Origin: Streptomyces sp. NBC_00539
GTDB taxonomy: Bacteria; Actinomycetota; Actinomycetes; Streptomycetales; Streptomycetaceae
Reading direction: 5' to 3'
Assembly (NCBI RefSeq): GCF_036346105.1
Contig: NZ_CP107812.1
Coordinates: 1 to 64,000 of the forward strand
Length of the DNA stretch: 64,000 bases
A program made the translations under genes and the position numbers. Shown here piece by piece: positions 1-8,576 of the stretch (position 1 is its first letter; the number at the start of each line of letters is the position of its first letter). Under the pieces are notes generated by a model. The model saw nothing but the letters and a program-made list of their open reading frames with translations, did no database searches and was not told the origin of the DNA.

Positions 1-300
1 GAGAGAACCGCCTCGCTGCGCTGGCGGGGCTCGGCTTCGCCGAGCCAGGGCCTGCCCTTCGGGCCGGGGTCCTGCGCTTCGCTTCGGACTGTTCGGGTTC
101 CGCTTCGCTGCACCCGAACGAGGTCCGCTTCGCGGACCCGGGCCTCCCGTACTGCGCACGGGAGGTGACCTCGTTTCACGAGGTCCGGGCCTTCGGCCCG
201 TTGAGCGGGCCCGCTGCGCTCCCCCGCCCTGGTCCTTCCGGCTCCGCCTCCAGGACTTGAGGCCCGCTTCGCGGGCCTGGCTGGCAGCAGGGCGGGGGCT
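1..300. repeat. Subtelomere-like array of short hairpins
   Basis: About ten perfect or near-perfect inverted repeats follow one another with almost no spacer. Clear ones are 28-46 (8-bp arms, TTC loop), 91-119 (8-bp arms), 122-138 (7-bp arms, TTC loop), 143-165 (8-bp arms), 167-185 (8-bp arms, TTC loop) and 260-278 (8-bp arms, TTC loop). Loops are mostly GCTTCGC or GCTGCGC. Streptomyces telomeres and subtelomeres have this architecture: the palindromes fold on the 3' overhang used in terminal-protein priming. The canonical outermost palindrome is not seen, so the window may begin just inside the end, or the end may be of a non-archetypal type. No coding region is supported here. Confidence 0.6.
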
Positions 301-327
301 GGGGTGTTTGCTGTGGGCGACGCCCGG

Positions 328-750
328 TCAGGGTGCGAAGTACCAGCAGTAGAGAGGCTGACGAAGGCCCTGTGCCGTGCGGGCCAGGCCCGCCAACTCC
401 GTCAGGATCTCGACCGCTGTCTCGGCTGGCACACCCTCGTCCTTGACCGCGGCGAGCTCAGCCCATGCACCCGCAGCCTCAACGAGCCGGCCGCTGCTCG
501 CCTGCACCAGAGCGGAGCACAGCCCGGAAGGCAGCTGGAACACCGTGAAGCCGTCATTCTTCATCGGCACCACATCACGCGAGCCTGTACCCACACCCTC
601 TGCCAGCAGGACCTCCCAGTCCGCCACCGCATCGTCAGGGTAGAAATCCGCGCACGCGAACGAGGGAAACCCATGACGGCGCTGCCGCGGCCCAACCTGA
701 GCAGCCACCTCATCATCCGGTGCCACGAAGAACTCGACAGTGATAGGCAT
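328..750 (-). CDS. Hypothetical protein, 140 aa
   Basis: An acidic soluble protein starting MPITVEFFVAPDDEVA and ending in an aromatic YCWYFAP tail. No signal peptide or membrane segment is visible. It has the look of a conserved Streptomyces hypothetical protein, but I cannot name a domain. It reads away from the transposon, whose predicted left end lies 75 bp upstream of its start, so insertion may have replaced its promoter region. Confidence 0.75.
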   Translation of the reverse strand: MPITVEFFVAPDDEVAAQVGPRQRRHGFPSFACADFYPDDAVADWEVLLAEGVGTGSRDVVPMKNDGFTVFQLPSGLCSALVQASSGRLVEAAGAWAELAAVKDEGVPAETAVEILTELAGLARTAQGLRQPLYCWYFAP

Positions 751-824
751 AACCCGATCATGCCAGCCCCACCCCGCAGGTGTGATTCATTCTGATTCCC
801 AGATTGAAACTGGCCTAGGGGGTA

Positions 825-1090
825 TGTCGCGCTGAGGCCCAGCTCGCAGAGTGGGGTCGCCAGCCAGGGGCCATGGCGCCACTGACCAACCGGCCTGCAC
901 AGGCCGCCTGTTGTGCAGCGGAACTCATCTGGGATTCGGGACTGGTCTGGGGCCCTGCGCTCGGGTCGTCGGCTTGGGTTCCTGCAGGCCAGGGGGCAAT
1001 AGCAGAGTTAAGGGGTGTGTTCGGGCTGGTCAGAGGGTGCTTCACAACATCGTGTGGCTCGGTATATCTGCGCACTGCGCAGGTTGACCG
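825..1090. repeat. Transposon left end with transposase-site-like motifs
   Basis: Sparse inverted copies of right-end motifs occur here. TGCGCAGGTTGACCGAGC at 1073-1090 is the reverse complement of the right-end motif GCTC(A/G)GTCAACCTGC(A/G)CA near 7132, and CACTGACCAAC near 880 matches the right-end unit near 7170. Wide spacing on the left against dense packing on the right is the asymmetry known from Tn7 ends. There is no gene between 751 and 1101. Confidence 0.5.
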
Positions 1091-1101
1091 AGCCTTCTTC
1101 A

Positions 1102-1899
1102 ATGGGCGCAAGGGCGGCTTGCCTTCGGGGGGCCACTGGGTTCGGTGGAGGGGGCGGGGTGCATCCGCGCCATGTAGACGTGCGGTTCGTCGGGCCGGAC
1201 GGGGTCATGCTCCAGAGGCCGTGGCGGGCAGCCATCGGGGAGCTGCGCCTCATGGAGTGCGCGATGGTGCGTGGTTTCCCGCTGCGGCGGGGGCGGCGGT
1301 TGGCTCCGGGGTGGTGGTGGTCAGCGACCACCGGCCGTCTGGTGGGGTACGGGAGCGCGGCTATGCGGGACGCGGTCATGATGCTGGATCAGAATCCGCA
1401 GGTGGCGGGCATGGTGAGCCGTCCCCTGGAGTTCGTGTGGGAGGAGCGGGGGCGGATCGTCACCCACGCCCCTGACCTGGCCGTGAGCATGGCTGACGGG
1501 GGCATTCGTCTTGTGGACTGCCCCGGGAGCGGCGGACCGTCCGCACGGCTCGTTGGCCGGGCGCGGGTGGTCGGGGCGTGTGCTCGGGACGCGGGCTGGG
1601 AGCACCTGTTCGCGGACACCGCGGATCCGGTCGTTCTGGCCAATGCGCGCTGGCTGTCGGTCTACCGGCATCCGCGGTGTTCGGTGACTATCCCCGCCTC
1701 CCGGCTGCGCGCAGCGTTCGCCAAGCCCACCACGTTGGGCGAGGGTGCACTCCGGCTCGGAGACCCGATCGCCACACTGCCGGCCGTCTACCACGGGCTC
1801 TGGAACGACCTGCTGAGCATGGCCTGGGACCGCCCCCTGAGCGAGGAGACCCCCGTGACCGCCGTGCCAACCGGTCGGCGGAAGGAGCTGGAGCAGTGA
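1102..1899 (+). CDS. tnsA: TnsA-like transposase endonuclease subunit
   Basis: The protein has about 265 residues from the ATG at 1102; an in-frame ATG at 1015 would add 29 residues that look non-coding. The block HAPDLAVSMADGGIRLVDC fits the restriction-endonuclease-like core of TnsA, where an Asp (here in APDL) and a following (E/Q)xK motif bind metal. TnsA cleaves the 5' strands at transposon ends so that the element is excised. The usual lysine after VD is missing here (VDCPG), so catalysis is uncertain. The stop overlaps the next gene's start (GTGA), indicating translational coupling with the DDE subunit. Confidence 0.75.
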   Translation: MGARAACLRGATGFGGGGGVHPRHVDVRFVGPDGVMLQRPWRAAIGELRLMECAMVRGFPLRRGRRLAPGWWWSATTGRLVGYGSAAMRDAVMMLDQNPQVAGMVSRPLEFVWEERGRIVTHAPDLAVSMADGGIRLVDCPGSGGPSARLVGRARVVGACARDAGWEHLFADTADPVVLANARWLSVYRHPRCSVTIPASRLRAAFAKPTTLGEGALRLGDPIATLPAVYHGLWNDLLSMAWDRPLSEETPVTAVPTGRRKELEQ

Positions 1900-3983
1900 A
1901 ACGTCCGGTAGACGTCGTGGAAGTCGGGGACCGGATCCGGTTCGACGGTGGCGTCCACGTCCTGGCCGGTCTGGACGGGCCGCGCTGCCGACTGGTCGCC
2001 GAGGAGGGCTCCAGAGTGCAGGTGCTGCTGCTCACCCAAGTACTCGGTGCGCAGGACTTCGCCGTCCTGGAACCCCGCCGGCCCGGGCGGTCGCGTGTTC
2101 CGGTACACGGCCCGCTGGACGGGCTTGAGCCCGCGGTCCGGGAGAAGGCCCTGGCCTGGGAGCGGCACATCCTGGAGGTCGAGACTGGGCACATCGGGCC
2201 CCACCGGGACTGGCCGTCTCGACCCGGGTACGACCCGGCCGTGTACGGGCTTGCCGAGCGCGAGGCGACCAAGGCCGCCGAGCTGACCGCGGCCGGAGAG
2301 CAGGTCAGCGTGGCCACCGTGCGCCGGATGCGAGCCCGCTACCGCGAGCAGGGGGTGTGGGGTCTCGTGGACGGTCGCCTGACGCGGGAGCGGTCCGCGT
2401 TCGGGCGGGCCGATCCGCGGGTGGTGGCCGCGATCAAGCGGGCGCTGGAGGAGCAGCAGGGGCGTTCGACGGGGACGTTGAGCCGGCTGCGGCGCCAGGT
2501 GGGATGGTTACTCGAAGACGCCCACGGGCCCGGAACAGTGGCGGTGCCGCCGGTGGCCACGTTCAACCGGCTGGTGCGCTCCGTCGCCGAGCAGGAACAG
2601 CTCGCGCTGACAGCCGCCGGCCATCGGCGGCGGGCATCCCGGCCGGTGCCGGTGTTCACTCCGACGGTCGCGACGCTGCCTGGGGAACTGGTGATGATGG
2701 ACAGCACCCTGCTGGACGTGATGGTCATGTGCGAGGACGGCCAGGCGCGGCGGCCGGAGCTGACGATGGCGGTGGACGTGGCAACCCGCAGCATCACCGC
2801 GGCCGTTCTGCGCCCGAAAGGCACCAAGGCAGTGGACGCGGCCGTGTTGCTGGCACAGACACTGGTGCCGCAGTCGATGCGGCCCGACTGGCCCGAGTAC
2901 CTGTCCATGGCCGCTTCCATCATCCCCTACACGCGGCTCGCCTCCATCGACGCCCGCGTGCAGGGGGCCGCGGCCAGGCCGGTGATCCGGCCCTCAACCG
3001 TGGTCATCGACCAGGGCAAGGTGTTCGTCTCCCGCTGCTTCCTCGCCGCCGCCGAGCACCTGGGGATCTCGGTCCAGCCCTGCCCGCCCGCGTCCGGGTA
3101 CGCCAAGGGGCATGTGGAGCGCGGCTTCGGGGCGATCGGCACGCTGTTCGCGCAGTACGTCGCCGGATACACCGGAAACCACCTCGCGGCGCGCGGCAGC
3201 AGCGTGGAGGACGAGGCGTGCTGGACCCTGCCCCAGCTGCAGGACCTGCTGGACGAGTGGATCGTCTGCGGATGGCAGGAACGCCGCCACGAGCGGCTAC
3301 GGCACCCGCTCATGCCCCGCCTGACCCTCACCCCCAACGAGATGTGGGCCGCGCTCACCGGCATCGCCGGACACGTACCCGTCCCCCTGACAGGCGCCGA
3401 CTGGACCGAACTGCTGCCATCCCGGCGCTGCGCGATCACAGACGAAGGCATCCGATTCGAACACCGCACCTACGACGGCCCCGCACTCAACGGACACCGG
3501 CACCCCTCCACCGCCGCGGACGGCAAATGGGAGGTCCACCACAACCCCTACGAGCCGTGGCGGTGCTGGGTCAGGCTCCCCGACGGCTGGGCGCAGGCCG
3601 ACTGGATCCACCGAGGGTTGGTATCGCAGCCGTTCACCGACACCACCTGGCGGCACATCCGCAGCGTGGTGGCACGGCGCGCAGACCGGGCCGAACACGA
3701 AGAACACCTCGCCCGCCGCCTGGACGAACTCCTGCGCCGCGCCCACACAGGCGCCGGGGGCTCGAGCGCCGCCGGTATCGCCAGCGTCCCGGGCCAGCGG
3801 ACAGGAGCCACGCGCACACGGCGACGGACTGCGGACACGGACCCGCCGAACGGCGCCGCCGAGCAGTTGCCGCCCGCGGACGGGGACACCTGCATCACCT
3901 CCGACTCGGATGCCGCCGGCGCCGCGGTATCGGCCAGGGCGTGGAACATCTTCGACGCGCACCAGGAGGCACAGCAGTGGTGA
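1896..3983 (+). CDS. tniA: DDE transposase (TnsB/TniA family)
   Basis: The protein has 695 residues from the GTG at 1896, preceded by GGAAGGAG. The N-terminal third has helix-turn-helix-like DNA-binding segments. The rve/DDE core follows, with Asp 269 (MMDSTLLDV), Asp 372 (VVIDQGKVF) and Glu 408 (AKGHVERGFG), a D,D(35)E spacing typical of retroviral-type integrases. A Mu-type beta-barrel region and a charged, disordered tail complete it; in this family the tail contacts the ATPase. It binds the end repeats and catalyses 3' nicking and strand transfer. It overlaps both neighbours by a few bases. Confidence 0.9.
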   Translation: MKRPVDVVEVGDRIRFDGGVHVLAGLDGPRCRLVAEEGSRVQVLLLTQVLGAQDFAVLEPRRPGRSRVPVHGPLDGLEPAVREKALAWERHILEVETGHIGPHRDWPSRPGYDPAVYGLAEREATKAAELTAAGEQVSVATVRRMRARYREQGVWGLVDGRLTRERSAFGRADPRVVAAIKRALEEQQGRSTGTLSRLRRQVGWLLEDAHGPGTVAVPPVATFNRLVRSVAEQEQLALTAAGHRRRASRPVPVFTPTVATLPGELVMMDSTLLDVMVMCEDGQARRPELTMAVDVATRSITAAVLRPKGTKAVDAAVLLAQTLVPQSMRPDWPEYLSMAASIIPYTRLASIDARVQGAAARPVIRPSTVVIDQGKVFVSRCFLAAAEHLGISVQPCPPASGYAKGHVERGFGAIGTLFAQYVAGYTGNHLAARGSSVEDEACWTLPQLQDLLDEWIVCGWQERRHERLRHPLMPRLTLTPNEMWAALTGIAGHVPVPLTGADWTELLPSRRCAITDEGIRFEHRTYDGPALNGHRHPSTAADGKWEVHHNPYEPWRCWVRLPDGWAQADWIHRGLVSQPFTDTTWRHIRSVVARRADRAEHEEHLARRLDELLRRAHTGAGGSSAAGIASVPGQRTGATRTRRRTADTDPPNGAAEQLPPADGDTCITSDSDAAGAAVSARAWNIFDAHQEAQQW

Positions 3984-4978
3984 CGGACGCCGACCAAGAG
4001 ACGCACGACGATCCGTACGCGTCACCAAGTACCTGGCGCGAGTGGACACGGTTCGTCGACACCGAACCACCATGTCTGCCCGGGACCGGCCCCTGGAACG
4101 CCGAGGAACGCCTGGACTACCACTCCCGATTCGTAATCCTGTCCACCCCCATCATGGCCAAGATCTCCCTCACCCTGCGCCGGCTGATGATCCTCAACCG
4201 GCGGCACAACGGCACCGCCCGGCGAGGGCTGCTGATCTCCGGGCCACCGACCACCGGAAAGACCACCACCCTGCAGCAGCTCGGCCGGTCCTTCCACCTC
4301 GCCGACCGCGCCCGCCACGGCGGCCTCGACGAGCGCCTGCCAGTGGTGTTCCTGTCCGTCCCACCGGCCGCGACCCCGAAGATGCTCGTATCCGAACTGG
4401 CCCGATTCCTCGACCTGCCCATCACCACAAGCATGAACCAGGCCCGCATCACCGACATCGTCTGCGCCACCCTGCACCAGCTCGGCACCCGGCTCGTCCT
4501 GGTCGACGACGTCCACCTCCTCAACACCCGGACCCGCAACGGCGCCGAGACCTCCGACCAGATGAAACACCTCAGCGAACGCATCCCCGCGACGTTCGTC
4601 TACGCGGGCGTCGCCCTCGACGCCTCACCCCTGCTGACCGGAGTCCGCGGCACCCAGATCGCCGGCCGCTTCAAGACCGTCCGCAACCCTCCCCTGCCAC
4701 ACGGCAGCCCCGCCCAGCGCACAGCCTGGGAAGGACTGATCCAGGGCATGGACCAGGCGCTGCGACTGGAAGCCCACCACAAGGGCGCACTGGTCCGGCA
4801 CGCCCCCTATCTCCACCACCGCACCGGCGGCCGCATCGGAAGCTTGTCCGCCCTCGTACGGGAAGCAGCGATCGCCGCCATCCTCGACGGCACCGAGAAG
4901 ATCACCAAGCAGCTCCTCAACGACATCGACCTCGACGAACTCGCCGAACACACCCCCGGCACCCAAAGGCGGCGCTGA
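3977..4978 (+). CDS. tniB: TniB/TnsC-family AAA+ ATPase
   Basis: The protein has 333 residues. Walker A is GPPTTGKTTT (about residues 89-98) and Walker B is LVLVDDVHLL, the layout of TniB/TnsC target regulators. These ATPases form filaments on target DNA and activate the DDE transposase, bridging it to TniQ. Two adjacent GTG codons (3977, 3980) could start it. The AGGAGG at 3963-3968 favours 3977, while 3980 would give the same 4-bp GTGA overlap seen between the two preceding genes. Confidence 0.88.
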   Translation: MVTDADQETHDDPYASPSTWREWTRFVDTEPPCLPGTGPWNAEERLDYHSRFVILSTPIMAKISLTLRRLMILNRRHNGTARRGLLISGPPTTGKTTTLQQLGRSFHLADRARHGGLDERLPVVFLSVPPAATPKMLVSELARFLDLPITTSMNQARITDIVCATLHQLGTRLVLVDDVHLLNTRTRNGAETSDQMKHLSERIPATFVYAGVALDASPLLTGVRGTQIAGRFKTVRNPPLPHGSPAQRTAWEGLIQGMDQALRLEAHHKGALVRHAPYLHHRTGGRIGSLSALVREAAIAAILDGTEKITKQLLNDIDLDELAEHTPGTQRRR

Positions 4979-4979
4979 C

Positions 4980-6053
4980 ATGCCCCGAGCGCTGCCGGAC
5001 CTGTCCCACCAGGCGCTGTTCCCCATCAGGCCCCTGGCCTTCGAAACCAACGCCTCATTCCTCGAACGCCTCGCCAGGGCGCACCGCCTCACCACGACCG
5101 AGCTCCTCGACGGGCTGCGCATACGCCGCCCCAAGATCTCCCCAGACCGCCAACGGATCCACGGCCCTCACGCGCCCACCGAGCTTTACCTCAACGCCAG
5201 CGCACGCACTCGCGTCAGCCAGTACACCGGCATCCCCGAGGCTCACCTCGCTCACGCCCTGCCCTGCTGGCAAGGACACCAGGACCGCGGTCCCGCCACC
5301 GCGACACGTCCAGGCGGCACCATGCGCCCCTCCGACCTGCCGGCCGTCACCGGATGCCCTCACTGCACCATCGCCCGCACCGGGCAAACCCGCCCCGTCC
5401 TGCGCTACCTCCCCCACCAGCACCTCGTGTGCGGCCGGCACCGCACCTGGGCACTGGGCCCCCACACCCTTCAGGACATGACCGTCCCCCACACCCACGT
5501 CCTCCTGCACAAGACTCCCGAGATCGTCCTCGCACACCACGCCCACCTGCGGCTGGTACGCCGCTGGGGACCAGACGCCGACGAGGCCATCACCCAGGCA
5601 GCCGGGCTCACCGAACACTGGCGCCGCCACGCCCCCAAGGCCGAACGAATCTGGCCCGCCCGCGCCCGACTCATCGGCAACGGGAAGGACACCTCCATGT
5701 GGGAAGTCCTGGCCCGCGAAGCGATCACCTACCCCGAAACCATCACCCTGGCCGGGCTCCTCGTCCGGCGGCCCTCAGCCCGCTACCACCGCACCCGGCC
5801 CGGCCAACCCCACCCCTTCCACGAAGTCGTCGCCCGGAGTCTGAACCGCCGGTGGCTCCAAGACCCCACCTACTACCCCGAAGACCTCTCCCACTTCATC
5901 CGGCACACCCCACGCCACCCCGACCACCCCACCGCCTACCGCCACCACACCAAGCCCACCCCCGGCCACCGACCAGACACCATCGAACTCACGCAACTCG
6001 GCTACCAACCACCCCCACCCCAGACCACCAGCCGCAGACAACGAGCCAGATGA
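4980..6053 (+). CDS. tniQ: TniQ-family target-selection protein
   Basis: The protein has 357 residues and starts 1 nt after the tniB stop. The N-terminal block (residues about 12-60, PIRPLAFETNASFLERLARA) is the TniQ signature. A zinc-finger-like CPHC...CGRH pair follows in the middle. TniQ/TnsD proteins choose the insertion site and recruit the ATPase. The C-terminal 80 residues are rich in His, Pro and Arg and look disordered. No tRNA or other conventional attachment gene flanks the element, so the target specificity is not apparent. Confidence 0.85.
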   Translation: MPRALPDLSHQALFPIRPLAFETNASFLERLARAHRLTTTELLDGLRIRRPKISPDRQRIHGPHAPTELYLNASARTRVSQYTGIPEAHLAHALPCWQGHQDRGPATATRPGGTMRPSDLPAVTGCPHCTIARTGQTRPVLRYLPHQHLVCGRHRTWALGPHTLQDMTVPHTHVLLHKTPEIVLAHHAHLRLVRRWGPDADEAITQAAGLTEHWRRHAPKAERIWPARARLIGNGKDTSMWEVLAREAITYPETITLAGLLVRRPSARYHRTRPGQPHPFHEVVARSLNRRWLQDPTYYPEDLSHFIRHTPRHPDHPTAYRHHTKPTPGHRPDTIELTQLGYQPPPPQTTSRRQRAR

Positions 6054-6115
6054 CGCCCAGAAACCGCCACACCGAGCCCACCCCAGGCCACCCACCAAGG
6101 CCAGATGGCTATCGA

Positions 6116-6847
6116 TCACAGTTCGGACGGCCCAAGGCTCACCAGTCGGAAGGGCTGTCCTTCCTGCTCAGCGACGACGACCCCTGACTCGCCCTTGCAA
6201 ATCCAATGGACACCGACGCGCCAACTGAAATCTCCTGGCGTACTGGCAGAAGCCCTCAGGATGAAACGCTCGGGTTCCAGATGCGAGACCCCGTACGGGA
6301 AGTCCGGCACACCCTCGGCCGGCCTCACCACAGGCGTTGGACCGCCGAGATCCACCTCGAAGGTACGCTCCTTTGGAATCTCGAAATAGGAATCGTTCAG
6401 TTCATCCTTCAGCCGGAACACGTAGCCGATCGGGGGCGGGGTGCAACGTGACTGCACCTGCACGTCGAGCTTGGTGAGGATCACAGCACGATCAACGGCA
6501 GCTTCGACAAACACGCGCACGACACACTCGTGGATGCTCACCAAGTCCAGGGAACGCACCGCTGTCAGATCCTCGGGAAGAGGGCCAACATGTCCTACAA
6601 GGATCATCTCCTGTTCAGTCCGCACAGTGAGCGGAGCTTGCGGTGTAGGGACCAGTACGGCATCTCGACCACGCATGATGGCCTTATCGGCGCCACGAGC
6701 CACGATCCCGCCGAGAGCTGAGGCGAGACCCGCGAGGACTGCAGCCACGATCCACTTGCCCACACCAGGTACAGCGACGGCTACAGCAACTGCAGCCAGC
6801 AACAGGGCGACGACGCCCACCCGCAACCAGAATCGACGAGACCCCAC
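6116..6847 (-). CDS. Membrane-anchored passenger protein, unknown function
   Basis: The only non-transposition gene between tniQ and the right end. From the GTG at 6847, which has GAAGG 8 nt upstream, it is about 243 aa; the open frame extends to 6922 but that start has no good ribosome site. Two hydrophobic helices lie near the N-terminus (FWLRVGVVALLLAAVAVAVA, then KWIVAAVLAGLASALGGIV), followed by about 180 residues of soluble, probably beta-rich sequence. I do not recognise the family. Its place as sole cargo of a Tn7-like element makes an accessory role, such as defence or exclusion, possible but unproven. Confidence 0.6.
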   Translation of the reverse strand: MGSRRFWLRVGVVALLLAAVAVAVAVPGVGKWIVAAVLAGLASALGGIVARGADKAIMRGRDAVLVPTPQAPLTVRTEQEMILVGHVGPLPEDLTAVRSLDLVSIHECVVRVFVEAAVDRAVILTKLDVQVQSRCTPPPIGYVFRLKDELNDSYFEIPKERTFEVDLGGPTPVVRPAEGVPDFPYGVSHLEPERFILRASASTPGDFSWRVGVHWICKGESGVVVAEQEGQPFRLVSLGPSEL

Positions 6848-7002
6848 AGCTGCCACCTTCGACGCTTCTCCCGAGGCGCCATCGTGCCTGACGATCCACG
6901 TCAGGGAACGGACGAGACACACCTGGTTTCACTGAGAACCGACGCAACTCACCCCAGGCCCCACCCAAGCGCAGCGACACCCCCTGGCCACATACCAAGG
7001 AC

Positions 7003-7399
7003 CAGTGAAACTGCGCAGCAACCAAATGACCTGCGCAACCAGGCCCGGTCCCAGAAACACCGCAGGTCAGACAGCTATCATGCCCAGACTCTGAGCAGAT
7101 TCAGTGAGCCAGCACAGCCCCCAACTCGCTCAGTCAACCTGCACATCCCCAGGTCAGAAACGTGCCTACTGCGCAGATTCACTGACCAACGACACAGGTG
7201 TCGGCGATCAGTGAAACTGCGCAGTACTCCACCGACCTGCGCAGCTAGACCCAGTCCTAGGAACTACGCAGGTCAAACAGCTGCACGCCCCAGACTCTGC
7301 GCAGATTCAGTGAGCCAGCCAGTCGGCAACCCACTCAGCCGCACTGCACAACCCCAGGTCATAAGCCTGACGACTTCGCAGCTCTACTGACAGCCGACA
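7003..7399. repeat. Duplicated right-end array of the Tn7-like element
   Basis: Two imperfect direct units of about 195 bp (roughly 7003-7200 and 7211-7399) each contain AGTGAAACTGCGCAG, CCTGCGCA, CGCAGGTCA, CAGATTCAGTGAGCCAGC and a terminal ACTGAC(C/A)NNCGACA. The recurring core CTGCGCAGNTTCA(C/G)TGA occurs in both orientations. This is what an array of TnsB/TniA binding sites would look like. The doubling suggests that two element ends were fused or that the end was tandemly duplicated. Confidence 0.65.
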
Positions 7400-7452
7400 C
7401 TACGACGAGGGGAACGGCACATCGCCCGACCATCCTGCGCAATACACGAGTG

Positions 7453-7809
7453 TCACCGGTCCCACTGCCCCTTGATCGGACCCGTGGGGGGAATCGGCGG
7501 GGTGGGACGGGTCGGTGGGGTGGGCCGCTCCACGACCGTCGTCACCGCCGGCGCGGCGCCCGCTTTGGTGCAGGTCAGGATCGTGGTCACCTTCCTGCCG
7601 CCGGCGTTGGCATGCGTCTCGTCGGAGCCGCCCTGGGTGCACTTGCCGGTGTCCACCAGCGCCGGCTTCGGCTTGGACTTGTCCGATATGGCGGAGGAGA
7701 CGGTGTGGGGAGCCGCGCTGGCCGATGAGGTGGTGACAGGCAGGACGAAGACGGTGGTGGCAGCCGCGAGTACGGGCAGCGTCCGGAGGAGTCGAGCGGT
7801 CGTGTTCAT
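7453..7809 (-). CDS. Small secreted protein (paralogue of the next gene)
   Basis: 118 aa from the ATG at 7809, preceded by AAGGAG. The signal peptide MNTTARLLRTLPVLAAATTV...SASA should be cleaved after ASA. The mature part has a Cys pair (GKCTQGG, LTCTKAG) and a Pro/Thr-rich tail with repeated PTPPTRP units. The leader and the KPKP stretch are nearly the same as in the gene at 7860-8153, so the two are tandem duplicates. Function is unknown; it may be wall-associated or carry one disulphide. Confidence 0.72.
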   Translation of the reverse strand: MNTTARLLRTLPVLAAATTVFVLPVTTSSASAAPHTVSSAISDKSKPKPALVDTGKCTQGGSDETHANAGGRKVTTILTCTKAGAAPAVTTVVERPTPPTRPTPPIPPTGPIKGQWDR

Positions 7810-7859
7810 GGGTGGCACTCCTTGGAAGAGGGGATGAGGAGGTCGCGGACGGAGCCCGG

Positions 7860-8153
7860 TCACTTCAGGCTGGCCGGGTCGGCCGTGCACACCGTCTTGG
7901 TGGAGATCACCGGCGTCTGGCCCTTCACGCACGAGATCGTGGTGGTGGTCGAGCACTCACCGACCGACACCACCGACGAGGAGCTCTCGGTACTCGTACA
8001 GACCTGCGGCTTGGGCTTCGGCTTACCCTTCTCCTGCACGGCAGAGGTCGTAGTCGCCGCCGAGGCCGACGAGGTCATGGCGGGCAGAACGAAGGCTGCG
8101 GCAGCCGCAGCGAGCACGGGCAGCGTCCGGAGCAGTCGACAGGTCGGATTCAC
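7860..8153 (-). CDS. Small secreted protein (paralogue of the previous gene)
   Basis: 97 aa from a GTG at 8153 with AAGGAG upstream. The leader contains LLRTLPVLAAA, shared with the neighbour, followed by KGKPKPKPQVC and a Thr/Ser-rich region with four cysteines (two likely disulphides). It is separated from its paralogue by 50 bp, and both carry their own ribosome site. No domain is recognised. Confidence 0.72.
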   Translation of the reverse strand: MNPTCRLLRTLPVLAAAAAAFVLPAMTSSASAATTTSAVQEKGKPKPKPQVCTSTESSSSVVSVGECSTTTTISCVKGQTPVISTKTVCTADPASLK

Positions 8154-8576
8154 AGTTACTCCTTAGTAGAGGGGGGATGCGTTGTCCCGGCCCTGCGGGT
8201 CCCGCAGCACCGGAACCGGTACTGACTTGCAGGTGGTGACGGGGTGGCGCCTAAGAAAAGGGTGTCGCGGGGCCCGCCGGCACGACAGCCACGACGATTC
8301 GAGTCTTGACACGCCGGCCATCAAGTGCTCGCCACCCGGCGAGGAGGAAACCCCGCGGGATCATCGCACCGGGCCGCGTACCCCGAGCCGCACGTCCTCC
8401 ACCACGAAAAAAGCCCGCCGACTCGAGGCCGACGCACGAACACGGGACCGGGCACCGCGGCACCGAAGCCGCCTCCCGCTGCTGGGAACACATAGGCGAC
8501 CTGGAGGTGCCTACCAGCACAGACCGGGAAACACGCCGCCGAGCCCCCGGGTGCGGTGGCCGGGTAGCCGGGAAGG
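8154..8576. other. Gene-poor spacer
   Basis: I see no convincing gene in these 423 bases. The stretch holds the upstream region of the small secreted protein gene and the downstream region of the amidase gene. Confidence 0.4.

Larger units (their letters stand above)
825..7399 (+). mobile_element. Tn7/Tn5053-like transposon
   Basis: Four genes in the order TnsA-like, DDE transposase, TniB and TniQ are packed head to tail, followed by one passenger gene on the other strand and a dense repeat array. Candidate tips are TGTCGCGCTGAGG at 825 and, on the reverse strand at 7399, TGTCGGCTGTCAG, which matches the TGT...ACA rule of Tn7-family ends. The flanking 5-mers (GGGTA, CTACG) are not a target duplication, so the exact boundaries or integrity are uncertain. 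A solitary related end at 13.27 kb could mark a larger 12.4-kb unit. No resolvase gene is present, consistent with TnsA-assisted cut-and-paste rather than the TniR pathway of Tn5053. Confidence 0.7.

Noticed and set aside
2357-4100. Extended open frame running from inside the transposase gene into tniB
   Set aside because: Before 3977 its translation is an Arg/Pro/Ala-rich shadow of the transposase; only the part from the GTG codons at 3977/3980 looks like a TniB protein.
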